DNA of 64,000 nucleotides from JADFXI01 sp963784135 (GCA_963784135.1 CAWAQG010000004.1:832661-896660), one strand, 5' to 3'. Shown: positions 1-8,518, counted from the stretch's first letter. Notes: a model not told the origin generated them from the letters alone. Numbers and translations: made by a program.

Positions 1-698
1 GACAGAGATGAAGGGGTATTGCAATAACTGCTGCCTGAAATATTTTGAGCAAACGTCGCGGTCACCGTGCAGCTTCCGTTTATCGCGCCGGTAGTATATG
101 TGTTGCCCACAAGGGTGCCGTTGCATCCGCTGACCGATGATATGCTGTACCCGGAATTAGGTGTTACCGTAAACGAGGTGCTGGACCCGAGATCTACTGT
201 CTGAGCTGTTGAGGGGCCAATCCAGCCTCCTGTGCCCGCTGATGGCGTGACAGTAAAGGCCTGAATAAATGTTGCCGTTACGGTGCAGTTTCCTGTTAGC
301 GTACCAGTAGTGTATGTGTTCCCGGACAAGGTGCCGTTGCATCCTGCCACCGATGAGATACCATATCCGGAATTAGGAGTTACTGTGAACTCTGTGGAGG
401 AGCCGCTATTAACTGTCTGAGCGGTTGAGGGGCTTAAGTTGCCTCCCGCGCCAGCTGAAGGCGTGACAATATATGCCGTTGCACAATAATAACAGGCGCC
501 GCCGCTTGTACTGCAGTCCGTCACGCAACTTTTACCTGTGCCGCAGTTGTTGACAGGGGAGCAGGACCCTGAAGAACCAGTGTGATGAGAACCGCTTTCA
601 CAGCCGGAACATTCCGCATAAACAGTTCCGCTGTATGCTGCGAGAAGACAAAATATCAGTGCGCACAAGCAGAAGCATGATATGATTTTGCTCTTCAT
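1..698 (-). CDS. Secreted repeat protein (C-terminus outside window)
   Basis: Open from an ATG at 696-698, preceded by an AGG-rich ribosome site, to the window edge, so only about 232 residues are seen. A signal peptide covers roughly the first 28 residues. A Cys-rich stretch follows (about ten Cys in residues 29-75, paired as CSGC, CxxxC and YYC). After it come at least two tandem repeats of about 65 residues containing VTPSAGxGG, STAQTV, FTVTPNSGY, SSVxGCNGTL and CTVTATF. These resemble the divergent InlB B-repeat / bacterial repeat domain found in secreted and surface proteins. The repeats at 60-180 and 240-360 are also similar at DNA level. Function beyond being extracellular cannot be inferred. 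Confidence 0.8.
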   Translation of the reverse strand, partial: MKSKIISCFCLCALIFCLLAAYSGTVYAECSGCESGSHHTGSSGSCSPVNNCGTGKSCVTDCSTSGGACYYCATAYIVTPSAGAGGNLSPSTAQTVNSGSSTEFTVTPNSGYGISSVAGCNGTLSGNTYTTGTLTGNCTVTATFIQAFTVTPSAGTGGWIGPSTAQTVDLGSSTSFTVTPNSGYSISSVSGCNGTLVGNTYTTGAINGSCTVTATFAQNISGSSYCNTPSSL

Positions 699-724
699 TA
701 ATACCTCCGGCTTTATCATATTAA

Positions 725-1033
725 TTACATCGTGATTTTCAAAATCTTAGGCGTTAAATTATTCCCGCATTTTGATGCGTCTATCTTGAAAGTAACTCGC
801 TTGCCGATCATGCCGGGGTTCAACCCTGCAGAGCTGTCAAATATGAAATTATGTCGTCCCTGGCAACTTTTAGACTGTACGTAAATAGTTACCACATTTG
901 ATCCGTGGTTGATAGCACGCACTATCCCTTTTAACGAAAGCTCATCCGTTGCATAGGAAGCAGATATGCTCAACAGAAAAAATATTATCACCACTGCCGC
1001 TATCTTTACGCCACAACGCCTTCTTTCCATCAT
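725..1033 (-). CDS. Small secreted hypothetical protein
   Basis: About 102 residues with an N-terminal signal peptide (KIAAVVIIFFLLSISASYA) followed by a short basic domain with one Cys pair (KSCQGRH and SKCGNN). I choose the ATG at 1031-1033 because GAGG lies five bases upstream; a GTG two codons earlier would overlap that site. It lies 26 bases upstream of the secreted repeat gene on the same strand and may be co-transcribed. The domain size and beta-rich pattern (LSLKGIVRAI, VVTIYVQ, KRVTFKID) resemble small OB-like periplasmic domains, but I do not recognise the family. Confidence 0.7.
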   Translation of the reverse strand: MMERRRCGVKIAAVVIIFFLLSISASYATDELSLKGIVRAINHGSNVVTIYVQSKSCQGRHNFIFDSSAGLNPGMIGKRVTFKIDASKCGNNLTPKILKITM

Positions 1034-1053
1034 AGCCACCTCGCAATGAATCT

Positions 1054-1074
1054 CCCCGTGGCAAGACCACGGGG
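1054..1074 (-). other. Hairpin just upstream of small secreted gene
   Basis: CCCCGTGG and CCACGGGG form a perfect 8-bp stem with a 5-base loop, ending 20 bases before the chosen start at 1033. No T-run follows on either strand, so it is not an obvious terminator. It would lie in the 5' leader of the mRNA. Confidence 0.45.
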
Positions 1075-1098
1075 TATCTAAAAACTAAAACCTTATTT

Positions 1099-1171
1099 CC
1101 TGTCATTCCCGCTTGTCGGGAATCGCTTTGCTCAGTTCAAAAAAAGATTCCGGACAAGCCGGAATGACAGG
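1099..1171. repeat. REP-like palindrome (GTCATTCC family)
   Basis: An imperfect inverted repeat of 26 bp with ends CCTGTCATTCC and GGAATGACAGG, enclosing about 20 bases. The same GTCATTCC...GGAATGAC palindrome family recurs at 4701, 6617, 21790, 23851, 30074 and 61721. The rest of the 1034-1418 gap holds only this repeat and the ATAGG repeat. Confidence 0.75.
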
Positions 1172-1349
1172 CGTCCGGTAACCCTGTAGCAAACCACAAG
1201 GGATTATCAAATTTAAATATAAACAGTTATTAATCAAAAAGCAATTTCTATACCCGAAAGCTAAATAAAGTTTACCATTTAAATTCAATCTGATAGCTGC
1301 AGCAGGAGCAAATGATTATGTAATGAGTTACACAGAACTATGTAAGGCA

Positions 1350-1415
1350 GGTCATAGGTCATAGGTTATAGGCTTGTACCTTTAAATATTACCTGTGACT
1401 TATTACCTATGACCC
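1350..1415. repeat. ATAGGTCATAGGT dispersed repeat, hairpin form
   Basis: Tandem short units (AGGTCATAGGTCATAGGTTATAGG) are followed after about 17 bases by inverted units (ATTACCT...TTATTACCTATGACC), giving a hairpin. It lies directly downstream of the NtrC-type regulator gene. Related blocks lie at 2768, 4627, 12058, 21441 and near 61680. Confidence 0.7.
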
Positions 1416-1418
1416 CTT

Positions 1419-2771
1419 TTATAGCCTGTATTCCTTAATCTTGGTAAGCAATGTCTTATAACTTACTTTAAGTATTTCAGCTGCCCTGCTCTTATTACCG
1501 CCGGTCTGCGTAAGAACGGTTTCTATTCGTGATTTTTCAGCGGTTTTCGATGCAAATTGGGCAATTGCAGATAAAGGTGCTTCAGCGCCGGGCTGTTCAT
1601 CTGTCATGCATTCTGCAAAATTGAAATGCTCCGGCTGGAGCGCCGGCCCGTCGCAGAGGATGACCGCCCGTTCTATAATGTTTTTCAGTTCTCGTGTGTT
1701 TCCCCTCCATTCATTTCCCAGGAGCATCCTTTCGGATTCAGGCGAAAGCTGCGGCGCCTTTTTGTTCATTTCAGATGAAAAAAAACCGATGAAATGTCTT
1801 GCAAGCGGAATAATATCCTCCCTTCGTTCTCTCAAGGGCGGAATAATTACAGGGAAAACATTCAACCGGTAAAACAGGTCCTCCCTGAACTGTCCACTTG
1901 AGACCTCTTTTTCGAGGTCTTTATTGCTTGCCGCGATAACGCGCAAATCAACATGTACCGTTTTTGTTCCGCCTACGCGCTCAAACTCATTTTCCTGAAG
2001 CACGCGCAACAGTTTGGATTGCAATGAGAGTTCCATATCACCGATCTCATCAAGGAATATCGTGCCCCTGTCCGCAAGCTCAAACCTGCCCAGCTTAATC
2101 TCAGCAGCCCCGGTAAAAGCTCCTTTTTCGTGTCCGAATATTTCATTTTCAATTAAATCTTTAGGTATTGCAGCGCAATTAACTGCAATAAAAGAATATT
2201 TGGCCCTCGGACTCAGATAATGGATGGCCCTCGCAACGAGTTCCTTTCCAGTGCCGCTTTCACCAAGGACAAGGACGGTAGTCTTGAGCGGCGCGACTTT
2301 ATTGATTTTTTCCATTATATTGGTCCATTGAAGGCTCAGCCCTATAATTTCGGGCATTTTAAGAAATTTTGAGAATTCGTGTTTAAGGACAAGATTCTCC
2401 TTATGCAAAGTCTGATCTTCCAGCGCCCGCTTAAGGAGCAGGAGGAGATGGTCAGGATCAAACGGCTTCGTGATAAAATCGTAAGCGCCTTTTTTTATCG
2501 CTTTGACAGCAATTTCAATACTGCCAAAGGCGGTCATAACTATGGCCGGGATGAAAGGGGAACCTTCCCTTACTGCCTTCACTATTTCCATTCCGTCCCC
2601 ATCAGGCAGTTTCAGGTCGGTAATCACGGCGCTGATGTCCTCACGGGAAAGCGCTTCAAGCCCGTCCCTTACTGTCAGGGCGAGGCGTACAGTATAGCCC
2701 TCGGACTCAAGCGTCCTGGCGAGCATGTCCGCCATGCTCTGCTTATCTTCAACTATAAGAACGCAGGTCAT
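1419..2771 (-). CDS. NtrC-family sigma-54 response regulator
   Basis: 450 residues with the full NtrC layout. The receiver domain (1-120) has acidic pocket ED at 8-9, phospho-acceptor D52 (ITDLKLP), T80 and K102. The AAA+ domain (about 140-370) has Walker A GESGTGKE at 170-177, the sigma-54 contact loop GAFTGA, and Walker B-type FLDEIG. A C-terminal FIS-type helix-turn-helix (NKSRAAEILKVSYKTLLTKI) follows. It activates sigma-54 promoters when phosphorylated. The start overlaps the stop of the upstream kinase gene by four bases (ATGA), which indicates translational coupling and a cognate pair. The target regulon cannot be read from the window. Confidence 0.95.
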   Translation of the reverse strand: MTCVLIVEDKQSMADMLARTLESEGYTVRLALTVRDGLEALSREDISAVITDLKLPDGDGMEIVKAVREGSPFIPAIVMTAFGSIEIAVKAIKKGAYDFITKPFDPDHLLLLLKRALEDQTLHKENLVLKHEFSKFLKMPEIIGLSLQWTNIMEKINKVAPLKTTVLVLGESGTGKELVARAIHYLSPRAKYSFIAVNCAAIPKDLIENEIFGHEKGAFTGAAEIKLGRFELADRGTIFLDEIGDMELSLQSKLLRVLQENEFERVGGTKTVHVDLRVIAASNKDLEKEVSSGQFREDLFYRLNVFPVIIPPLRERREDIIPLARHFIGFFSSEMNKKAPQLSPESERMLLGNEWRGNTRELKNIIERAVILCDGPALQPEHFNFAECMTDEQPGAEAPLSAIAQFASKTAEKSRIETVLTQTGGNKSRAAEILKVSYKTLLTKIKEYRL

Positions 2772-3619
2772 AGGCTATAGGGTAAAAACAGCCGGAACGT
2801 GCTGCCCTTCCCTTCTTTGCTGTTCACACTCACACTGCCCCCATGAGCTAATGCAATCTTCTGCACAAGAGCCAGCCCGATGCCTGTGCCGCTGCTCTTT
2901 GTAGTATAAAATGGCATGAATATCTTATTAAAATCAGTCTCCGGTATGCCTTTACCGTTATCTTTAATACCAATAGATACCCCGTGCCTGCCGGACAGGC
3001 CGGTCTGTTCGATATCTATTCTTATTTTATCGCCTGCATGGACGGCGTTCTGAAGAAGATTTTTAAGGGCCTGTCTGAGAAGTGTCTTATCTCCCCTGAT
3101 TGAAACAGGACCGCAAGGTGAGAATTTGATTTCGGATGCCGTATGCCCCATGCTTTTTACAATATCCGTAATGAAACTCACGAGGTCAATCTCCGTACTG
3201 CTTATGGGTTCGGATTTTGAAAATTTCAGCAGTTCTTCCATGACCCTGTTCATCTCTTCTATTTCCTTTAAAATTGCCTGGACAATCTCCTTCCTGTCAT
3301 CCGCATCATCAAGCCCTTTAAGGAGCAGCTTCGCATACCCTGCAATAACGCCCATGGGATTCCTGAACTCGTGGGCAATACCTGCTGACACCTCCCCAAG
3401 GGCGGCAAGCCTCTCCTTTATTATGAGCTGTTCTTTAAGAGAGCTTATCTCGCCGCCGAGCGCACTAAAAGCGCCCATGACCGTATTCATTTCAATAGGT
3501 TCGGCTTCCTGTGTTTTTTTTCTGAAGAGGCGGGGCAAATAGACGGCAAGAAAAAAGAGTACAAGTAAAACAACTGAGGCCGCTAATAAGACAATCAGCG
3601 TCTCCTGGTAAGCTTTCAT
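2768..3619 (-). CDS. Membrane sensor histidine kinase
   Basis: About 283 residues from the ATG at 3617-3619 (MKAYQETL). A longer frame to 3706 exists but runs into element E1. One N-terminal membrane helix (about residues 5-27) is followed by a short cytoplasmic linker, HisKA with H-box AHEFRNPMG, and HATPase_c with N-box LLQNAVHAG, G1 DNGKGIP and G2 GTGIGLALV. There is almost no periplasmic sensor domain, so the signal may be membrane-derived or come from a partner. It pairs with the overlapping NtrC-type regulator. Element E1 lies between this gene and the upstream gene and touches the region where its promoter should be. Confidence 0.93.
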   Translation of the reverse strand: MKAYQETLIVLLAASVVLLVLFFLAVYLPRLFRKKTQEAEPIEMNTVMGAFSALGGEISSLKEQLIIKERLAALGEVSAGIAHEFRNPMGVIAGYAKLLLKGLDDADDRKEIVQAILKEIEEMNRVMEELLKFSKSEPISSTEIDLVSFITDIVKSMGHTASEIKFSPCGPVSIRGDKTLLRQALKNLLQNAVHAGDKIRIDIEQTGLSGRHGVSIGIKDNGKGIPETDFNKIFMPFYTTKSSGTGIGLALVQKIALAHGGSVSVNSKEGKGSTFRLFLPYSL

Positions 3620-3621
3620 TA

Positions 3622-3808
3622 CCTGAAATTCAGACAGTACGGGGTTGTTTTTCTGCAGTCGAGCGCCTGGGTCATCAGCAGTGAGCGAGTAACGCCGAGC
3701 CCACATATAGAACTGGAACAGAAATTATGCTCAGTATAGACAGCAGGGCCGGCACAGCGGACTATTCGCTCGCAAAGAAAAATTACCCCGTACTGTCTGA
3801 ATTTCAGG
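3622..3808 (+). repeat. Structured inverted-repeat element E1
   Basis: Perfect 23-bp inverted repeats (3622-3644 and 3786-3808, beginning CCTGAAATTCAGACAG) enclose 141 bases. The internal core contains CCTGGGTCATCAGCAG, a hairpin GTGAGC (3681-3686)/GCCCAC (3699-3704) around a GTAACG loop, then CATAT, and GCAAAGAAAAATT next to the right arm. The same core occurs in E2 and E3, but the arms are unrelated. No ORF of note lies inside. It sits between the kinase gene and the DsbC-like gene, three bases from the kinase start. Confidence 0.8.
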
Positions 3809-3812
3809 CTCA

Positions 3813-4598
3813 TTACCTCCCATCGATAAGCTCGATAAGCTTATCTGCCGGCAGCGTTCCTTCGTGCACAGTCCCATCAGGGAGCACCAGTGTCGGGGTG
3901 CCAAAAAATCCGAGCGATTGGGCAAGTTTTATATTGTCGTCAATTTCCTTTGTGCCGCAGTTGTCCATGCTGATAGGTCTGCCTTCAAAATTGTCCTCCA
4001 TCATTTTCAATGATTTCTTGCATTCTATAGCATTGGCCTTCAAGTAAGCATCTTTATGCGCAGGCAGGGGGTACAATTTTATGTAGAAAGCAATATCTTT
4101 CCTTTCCTCCACCACCTTTTTCATCTCCTTGTCGAGTTTTGAGCAGAACGGGCAATCCGGATCGGTAAAAACAATTACTTTCTTCTGAGCGCCTTGGCTG
4201 CCGAGTACCAGGGCATTGCCGAGGGGGATCTTTAAGACATCAACTTTCCTGTTGTTCTGTATTTGCTCAATACTTTCCCTTGTCCTGTTGGATGCGTTAT
4301 CAAACTCAACTATAGGCCCGGCTATCATAAATTTCTTTGAAAAATCCGTATAGAAAATGCCTTTCCTGCCTTTATCTTCAATGGTGACTTCCCATAGTCC
4401 TTTAACCGGACTCAATTGGATACCGATAATTTTTGCGCTGGAGTTCATTTTTTTGAGCATGCCCACAACATCCTCATTGGTGATTGAATGGCATTTTTTG
4501 CAATCGCCGTCACATCCGCTCTCACTGAAAGCGTGGGCTGGAACTGTATTAAAAAACAAAATCACTGCGGCAAACACTGCGGCAAATCTAATCATCAT
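3813..4598 (-). CDS. DsbC-like periplasmic thiol-disulfide protein with CXXCH motif
   Basis: 261 residues. A signal peptide (1-23) is followed by a short Cys-rich segment with C29, C33 and C36-H37 (CKKCH, a c-type heme attachment motif). A DsbC-like dimerisation region follows, then a thioredoxin-fold domain with active site CPFC and the cis-Pro loop GTPTLV. The DsbC family isomerises or reduces periplasmic disulfides; here the CXXCH suggests either bound heme c or an extra redox site. The family normally lacks that motif in E. coli DsbC, so this is a variant type. It lies alone on its strand behind element E1. Confidence 0.88.
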   Translation of the reverse strand: MMIRFAAVFAAVILFFNTVPAHAFSESGCDGDCKKCHSITNEDVVGMLKKMNSSAKIIGIQLSPVKGLWEVTIEDKGRKGIFYTDFSKKFMIAGPIVEFDNASNRTRESIEQIQNNRKVDVLKIPLGNALVLGSQGAQKKVIVFTDPDCPFCSKLDKEMKKVVEERKDIAFYIKLYPLPAHKDAYLKANAIECKKSLKMMEDNFEGRPISMDNCGTKEIDDNIKLAQSLGFFGTPTLVLPDGTVHEGTLPADKLIELIDGR

Positions 4599-4626
4599 TT
4601 ATTCACCCTCACAAAAATAATTAAGT

Positions 4627-4676
4627 TTTATAGGCTATAGGTCATAGGTAAAAATTCCATTACCTATTGCCCATGC
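4627..4676. repeat. ATAGG dispersed repeat
   Basis: TATAGGCTATAGGTCATAGGT followed by inverted ATTACCTATTG forms a short hairpin 30 bases upstream of the DsbC-like gene. Same family as 1350-1415. Confidence 0.6.
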
Positions 4677-4700
4677 GAGGCTCTTGCAAAAGCCTGAGTT

Positions 4701-4810
4701 TGTCATTCCCGAGGTTTTTATCGGGAATCCACTATCCTTCAAATGGATTCCCGCCTTCCGCACCCCAGAAAGTCTCCGACTTTCCGGGGATCCGTTCGCG
4801 GGAATGACAG
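4701..4810. repeat. Compound REP-like repeat
   Basis: Outer ends TGTCATTCCCG and CGGGAATGACA, with an inner GGATTCCCG palindrome. A second hairpin of the form CCCCAGAAAGTC...GACTTTCCGGGG is the same hairpin type that is embedded in the iscS coding tail at 20177. It fills most of the gap between the DsbC-like gene and scpB. Confidence 0.7.
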
Positions 4811-4861
4811 ATAAGAATACTTTGTCCTATTGCCTTTCATTTACTTTAACCATTTATTTGT

Positions 4862-4890
4862 TTGAATTTCAAGTAACACTTTGTTATAAT
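4862..4890 (+). promoter_or_regulatory. Sigma-70-type promoter of scpB, likely leaderless
   Basis: TTGAAT at 4862-4867, a 17-base spacer, and a perfect TATAAT at 4885-4890. The scpB ATG begins at 4899, only eight bases after the -10 box, so transcription would start at or just before the start codon. Confidence 0.65.
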
Positions 4891-4898
4891 GTTCCGCA

Positions 4899-5429
4899 AT
4901 GGAGGACTTCCTTAAAAAAGCGGTTCTTGAGGCGCTGTTGTTCGTTGCCGGAGAACCCGCAACCGTCAGCAGCCTTTCAAAGGCAACAGATATCCCGGAA
5001 CAGGAAATCAAAAAACTGGTGGATGAATTGGCATCCGACTACAAGTCGAGGAATTCCGGTATCCTTATAATCGGTATTGCAGAGGGGTACCAGATGGTCA
5101 CCGATCACGATCATGCCCTCTGGATCAAGCGTTTTAAAAACATCAGCCAGTCAAACAAACTCTCACAGCCCGCCCTTGAAACACTCGCTATTATCGCATA
5201 CAAGCAGCCTGTAACAAAACTGGAGGTTGACCAGTTGCGGGGTGTTAATTCCGACGGCGCAATCAAGAGCGTGCTCGATAAGCATTTTATTAAAATCGTC
5301 GGAAAAAAAGAAACTCCGGGCAGGCCTTTTCTCTATGGCACTACGAAGGAGTTCCTGCAGTACTTTGGCCTGCAAAGTTTAAGCGAATTGCCGCCTGTCA
5401 GTGATTTTTTAAAGGAGGATGCAGCGTGA
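4899..5429 (+). CDS. scpB: Segregation and condensation protein B
   Basis: 176 residues matching ScpB in length and layout: two winged-helix domains, with N-terminal LKKAVLEALLFVAGEP and the central block SQPALETLAIIAYKQPVT, plus GRPFLYGTT near the end. ScpB bridges ScpA and SMC in chromosome condensation. scpA is not next to it here, which is unusual because the two are often adjacent. No Shine-Dalgarno precedes the ATG; the promoter placement suggests a leaderless transcript. It overlaps the downstream gene by four bases. Confidence 0.95.
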   Translation: MEDFLKKAVLEALLFVAGEPATVSSLSKATDIPEQEIKKLVDELASDYKSRNSGILIIGIAEGYQMVTDHDHALWIKRFKNISQSNKLSQPALETLAIIAYKQPVTKLEVDQLRGVNSDGAIKSVLDKHFIKIVGKKETPGRPFLYGTTKEFLQYFGLQSLSELPPVSDFLKEDAA

Positions 5430-6586
5430 AGCAAATGAAACGTTTATACGCAGTAGTGTCCTTTATCATTGTTTTTTCTTTCGCGTCGACATCGGCAGCT
5501 AATATCTCCTACACGGTAAGGAAAGGCGATAATCTACAGAGGATTTCCAAAAAGTACAGCGTCAGCGTATCCGAAATAAAAGAATCCAACGGGCTGAAGT
5601 CCTGCAAATTAAGTGTCGGGAAAAAGTTGTCCCTTCCGAGCTCTGAAAAAAAACACAGGAACAAAGAAGCTGCTCACAATGCAAAAAAATATCCATCCAG
5701 GCATTTGGCCTCTTACAGACCCAAAAACGAAATCAGCGAGACAGTTCATATAGTAAAAAAAGGAGACACACTAATATCTGTTGCAAAAAAGTACGGGATC
5801 ACGGTAAATGAATTAAGAAACGCCAATAACCTTAAAAAGGGCAGATTAAAAGTCGGCCAGCATATCTCAATCAAAAGCAAAAGCCATGCGCCTAATACCT
5901 ATGTTGCCAGAAAAGGAGATACGGTCCGCAAAGTTGCAAAGCGTTTCGGGCTTAGCGCAGATGATTTGAAAGAAATAAATGGATTGAAAGGAAACGCCCT
6001 GAAGAAGGGCCAGAAAATTTGTCTCGCAAAAAGAAACGCTGAAATAAAGGAAGACACATCCAAAGCCGACGGCATTTTTGCTGAAAAACCCACTCCGGCT
6101 ATTGCTTCAGCCCGGCTGGAAGAGGTCAAAGAACTGTCAACTTCTGAAGATGTTCTTGCTAATCTCAGCATACAGGAACGACTGGTTCTTTTTGCCAAGA
6201 AAATGCTTCACCTCCCCTACCGTTTCGGCGGAAACGGGGCTTTCGGCATGGATTGCTCTGCTTATGTGCAAAAAGCGTATAGCTTTATAGGACAGAATAT
6301 CCCTCGCAGCGCCCGTGAACAGTTCAACCTCGGGGAATCCGTCGACAAAGATGACCTCGCAACAGGAGACCTCGTTTTTTTCAGAACATATGCATCTTTC
6401 CCGTCGCATGTGGGGATATACCTGGGGAACAATCTTTTTATTCATGCATCTTCGCTTTCAAAAAAGGTAACAATCGACAGTCTTGAAAGCCCGTACTATT
6501 TCAGGCATTTTATCGGGGCCAAGCGCATTATCCCGGATGACGACGTAGATATCAGCACCGGCGAGCTGCCGATAAAGACAAATTAA
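5426..6586 (+). CDS. LysM-NlpC/P60 cell-wall endopeptidase
   Basis: 386 residues. Signal peptide (1-25), then three LysM domains (about 28-72, 107-152 and 157-200, each with YTVRKGDN/HIVKKGDT/YVARKGDT and N-x-L). A linker leads to a C-terminal NlpC/P60 domain with catalytic Cys in GMDCSAYVQ, His in FPSHVGIYLG and a second His in NNLFIHAS. It should cleave the peptide stem of peptidoglycan. The start overlaps the scpB stop by four bases, so the two are translationally coupled. The 3' end of this gene is duplicated at 6753-6800 as a degenerate copy after a repeat. Confidence 0.93.
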   Translation: MKQMKRLYAVVSFIIVFSFASTSAANISYTVRKGDNLQRISKKYSVSVSEIKESNGLKSCKLSVGKKLSLPSSEKKHRNKEAAHNAKKYPSRHLASYRPKNEISETVHIVKKGDTLISVAKKYGITVNELRNANNLKKGRLKVGQHISIKSKSHAPNTYVARKGDTVRKVAKRFGLSADDLKEINGLKGNALKKGQKICLAKRNAEIKEDTSKADGIFAEKPTPAIASARLEEVKELSTSEDVLANLSIQERLVLFAKKMLHLPYRFGGNGAFGMDCSAYVQKAYSFIGQNIPRSAREQFNLGESVDKDDLATGDLVFFRTYASFPSHVGIYLGNNLFIHASSLSKKVTIDSLESPYYFRHFIGAKRIIPDDDVDISTGELPIKTN

Positions 6587-6616
6587 TATCATGAAAAACG
6601 TATTGTGAAAATTAAT

Positions 6617-6742
6617 ATGAAAAATGGATTCCCGCCTGCGCGGGAATGACGACCACAGACTCCGCCTCATTCTTTTTAAATTTGGAAATAAACAAATAAA
6701 TAACACCGTCATTCCCGCAGGTAGTAAGCGGGAATCCATTCC
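6617..6742. repeat. Composite REP-like element, copy 1
   Basis: An ATGGATTCCCGC...GCGGGAATGACG palindrome, a middle part with GACCACAGACTCCG and GGAAATAAACAAATAAATAAC, then GTCATTCCCGC...GCGGGAATCCATT. The same order, including the middle part, recurs in inverted orientation at 30074-30240. After it, 6745-6800 repeats the last 45 bases of the upstream NlpC gene in degenerate form. Confidence 0.7.
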
Positions 6743-6830
6743 TCCGCAGATATAAGTGTCAGCGAGTTGCCGATAAAGGCAAATTAACCTCTTGAAAAAT
6801 GGATTCCCGGAACTGATAATAAATCTTTTT

Positions 6831-8501
6831 TTAGCGAATGCCCTGAAGGTCATACACTTCGATTTTTGCAGACCGTGAGACATTCTTCAGCTGATGAAGC
6901 CAGGGAGGATTGAAAGGGCCGTACTTCCTTTTTTCATTCTCACCCCAATAGATGTGGGTCACTCCGATGTCCCGCGCTGTAGAAAGCCAGTCCCCACTGC
7001 CTTTAAGCAAACTTTCCAGTTTGGGCGCCCTCTCATCATAATGAACGCCGTGAGACCATAGATGCCCGGTATAACCCATCGCAACTTTTGCGCCCCAGAA
7101 CATGGCCGGATGATTAGGGTCCGGCGCAGTTGCCAGGACGGAATTTACAGGCACATCCATCAAGGCCGCCTTCGCTTCATTTATTTCTTCCGCCCGATAA
7201 AGCTCGACACCTCCGCTGTTGCCCGGCAAAGAAGAAACAAGTGATATTGCGCCGGGTAAAAAGACAACGCATCCAACGAGGCCGATTATTATTGGCGACA
7301 GTCGACCCGGCAAAGTCCTCCACACAAGCCAGGCTATCATCAGATATAGCCAGAGGAGAATTTTGATATTGTCCCAATCCCAGGGGGCCAGTATAACAAA
7401 AGTAAAGACAAAGAACAGAACGAATAGAACAATAGCGATGGGGCGCAGATGCGCATAGTCTTTCTTGAAAACATAAAAAGCGGCCAGCGCTCCCAAAAAT
7501 ATCCAGGGACCAAGATTAACAAGCCAGAACTTGAAAAAATTCTCTTCTCCTGCAACCCAGTCCCATTGGATATGTAAAACCCCCGCACTCGAAAAACCAT
7601 TGGTGGCAAAGAATACAAAGGGAAGGCCAAGGATTACTGCCGGGACAAACATATCGATAATCAAGCGCATCTGTTTATAAAGCACCATGCAGAGGCCGAG
7701 TACCAGGGAAACGATAAAAAAGGAATGGAGATGGAACCATGCAAGGCTGGCCCATAGTATCACGCATAGCGTCTTCTCAAGCCTGCTCGGTGTCCGCTCT
7801 CCGAGGAGGGTTTCCGTTACTGTCTTTATGACATAAACACCCGCGGGAATTGCAAATAGGAAGCCTCTCTGGGTAATCCATAACGAGAGGAAAAAGTTTT
7901 TCCAGGCGACTTCGTTTTGAAAGTCGTGGGGTCCTCCTCCCCGGAAACACTGGAAGTTTGCCAGGCCTCCATTCAAAAAAAATGCCCCCACTCCCCACCA
8001 GCCCATCCACCTGTGAAGCATGGAAACCGCCGCGAGCGTCATGACGACACCAACAACAAAGAGGTGGCTGTCTATAGGTACCCCCAGGACTTCCCATAAA
8101 GCGTTGTAGAGGTCCATACCCAAAGGATATTTCAACAATTCACCCGCATACTCAGGGTCGTCAGGCCAGAAACGGGCTCCGCTTGCCATATGGCGTATGT
8201 ACTGAATATGCATCGAGAGATCACCGAAATTATTGAGATGGAGCGTTTTCAACCCGTTCTGGTCGTAGTATAGAAGATAGAGAAAGTGCTGCAGGCATGC
8301 AAAGGCAATAAAGGAATAAACCAGGGCAGGAAGAAATTTAATTTCAGGGAATGGCCTGTTTTCACTCCTGCAGCGCCGCCAAGCCCAGATGCCTGCAATA
8401 GCTCCGATTTCGAGACTCAAGACTGCGATAGGCGAATTCAGACGTCCGGCTATAAGGCCCAGAACCATCGCCGCAAATGTCGATACAGCTATATGGATCA
8501 A
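6831..8501 (-). CDS. Polytopic membrane protein, GT-C-like
   Basis: 556 residues with about 11-12 predicted membrane helices and a soluble C-terminal tail of about 110 residues (GVTHIYWGENEKRKYG, then EVYDLQGIR). A loop after the second or third helix carries HLNNFGDLSMHIQYIRHM and KYPLGMDLYNALW, which resembles the first periplasmic loop of lipid-linked sugar transferases, where Asp residues are catalytic. It follows a GT-C family gene by 17 bases on the same strand and is probably co-transcribed. Likely a cell-surface glycan transferase or accessory; substrate unknown. Confidence 0.7.
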   Translation of the reverse strand: MIHIAVSTFAAMVLGLIAGRLNSPIAVLSLEIGAIAGIWAWRRCRSENRPFPEIKFLPALVYSFIAFACLQHFLYLLYYDQNGLKTLHLNNFGDLSMHIQYIRHMASGARFWPDDPEYAGELLKYPLGMDLYNALWEVLGVPIDSHLFVVGVVMTLAAVSMLHRWMGWWGVGAFFLNGGLANFQCFRGGGPHDFQNEVAWKNFFLSLWITQRGFLFAIPAGVYVIKTVTETLLGERTPSRLEKTLCVILWASLAWFHLHSFFIVSLVLGLCMVLYKQMRLIIDMFVPAVILGLPFVFFATNGFSSAGVLHIQWDWVAGEENFFKFWLVNLGPWIFLGALAAFYVFKKDYAHLRPIAIVLFVLFFVFTFVILAPWDWDNIKILLWLYLMIAWLVWRTLPGRLSPIIIGLVGCVVFLPGAISLVSSLPGNSGGVELYRAEEINEAKAALMDVPVNSVLATAPDPNHPAMFWGAKVAMGYTGHLWSHGVHYDERAPKLESLLKGSGDWLSTARDIGVTHIYWGENEKRKYGPFNPPWLHQLKNVSRSAKIEVYDLQGIR

Positions 8502-8518
8502 AATCGCTATATCCAGGA

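Noticed and set aside
3622..3808. E1 as an integron attC site or a retron ncRNA
   Set aside because: attC sites have conserved ends and no such core; no integrase of that type or reverse transcriptase is in the window.
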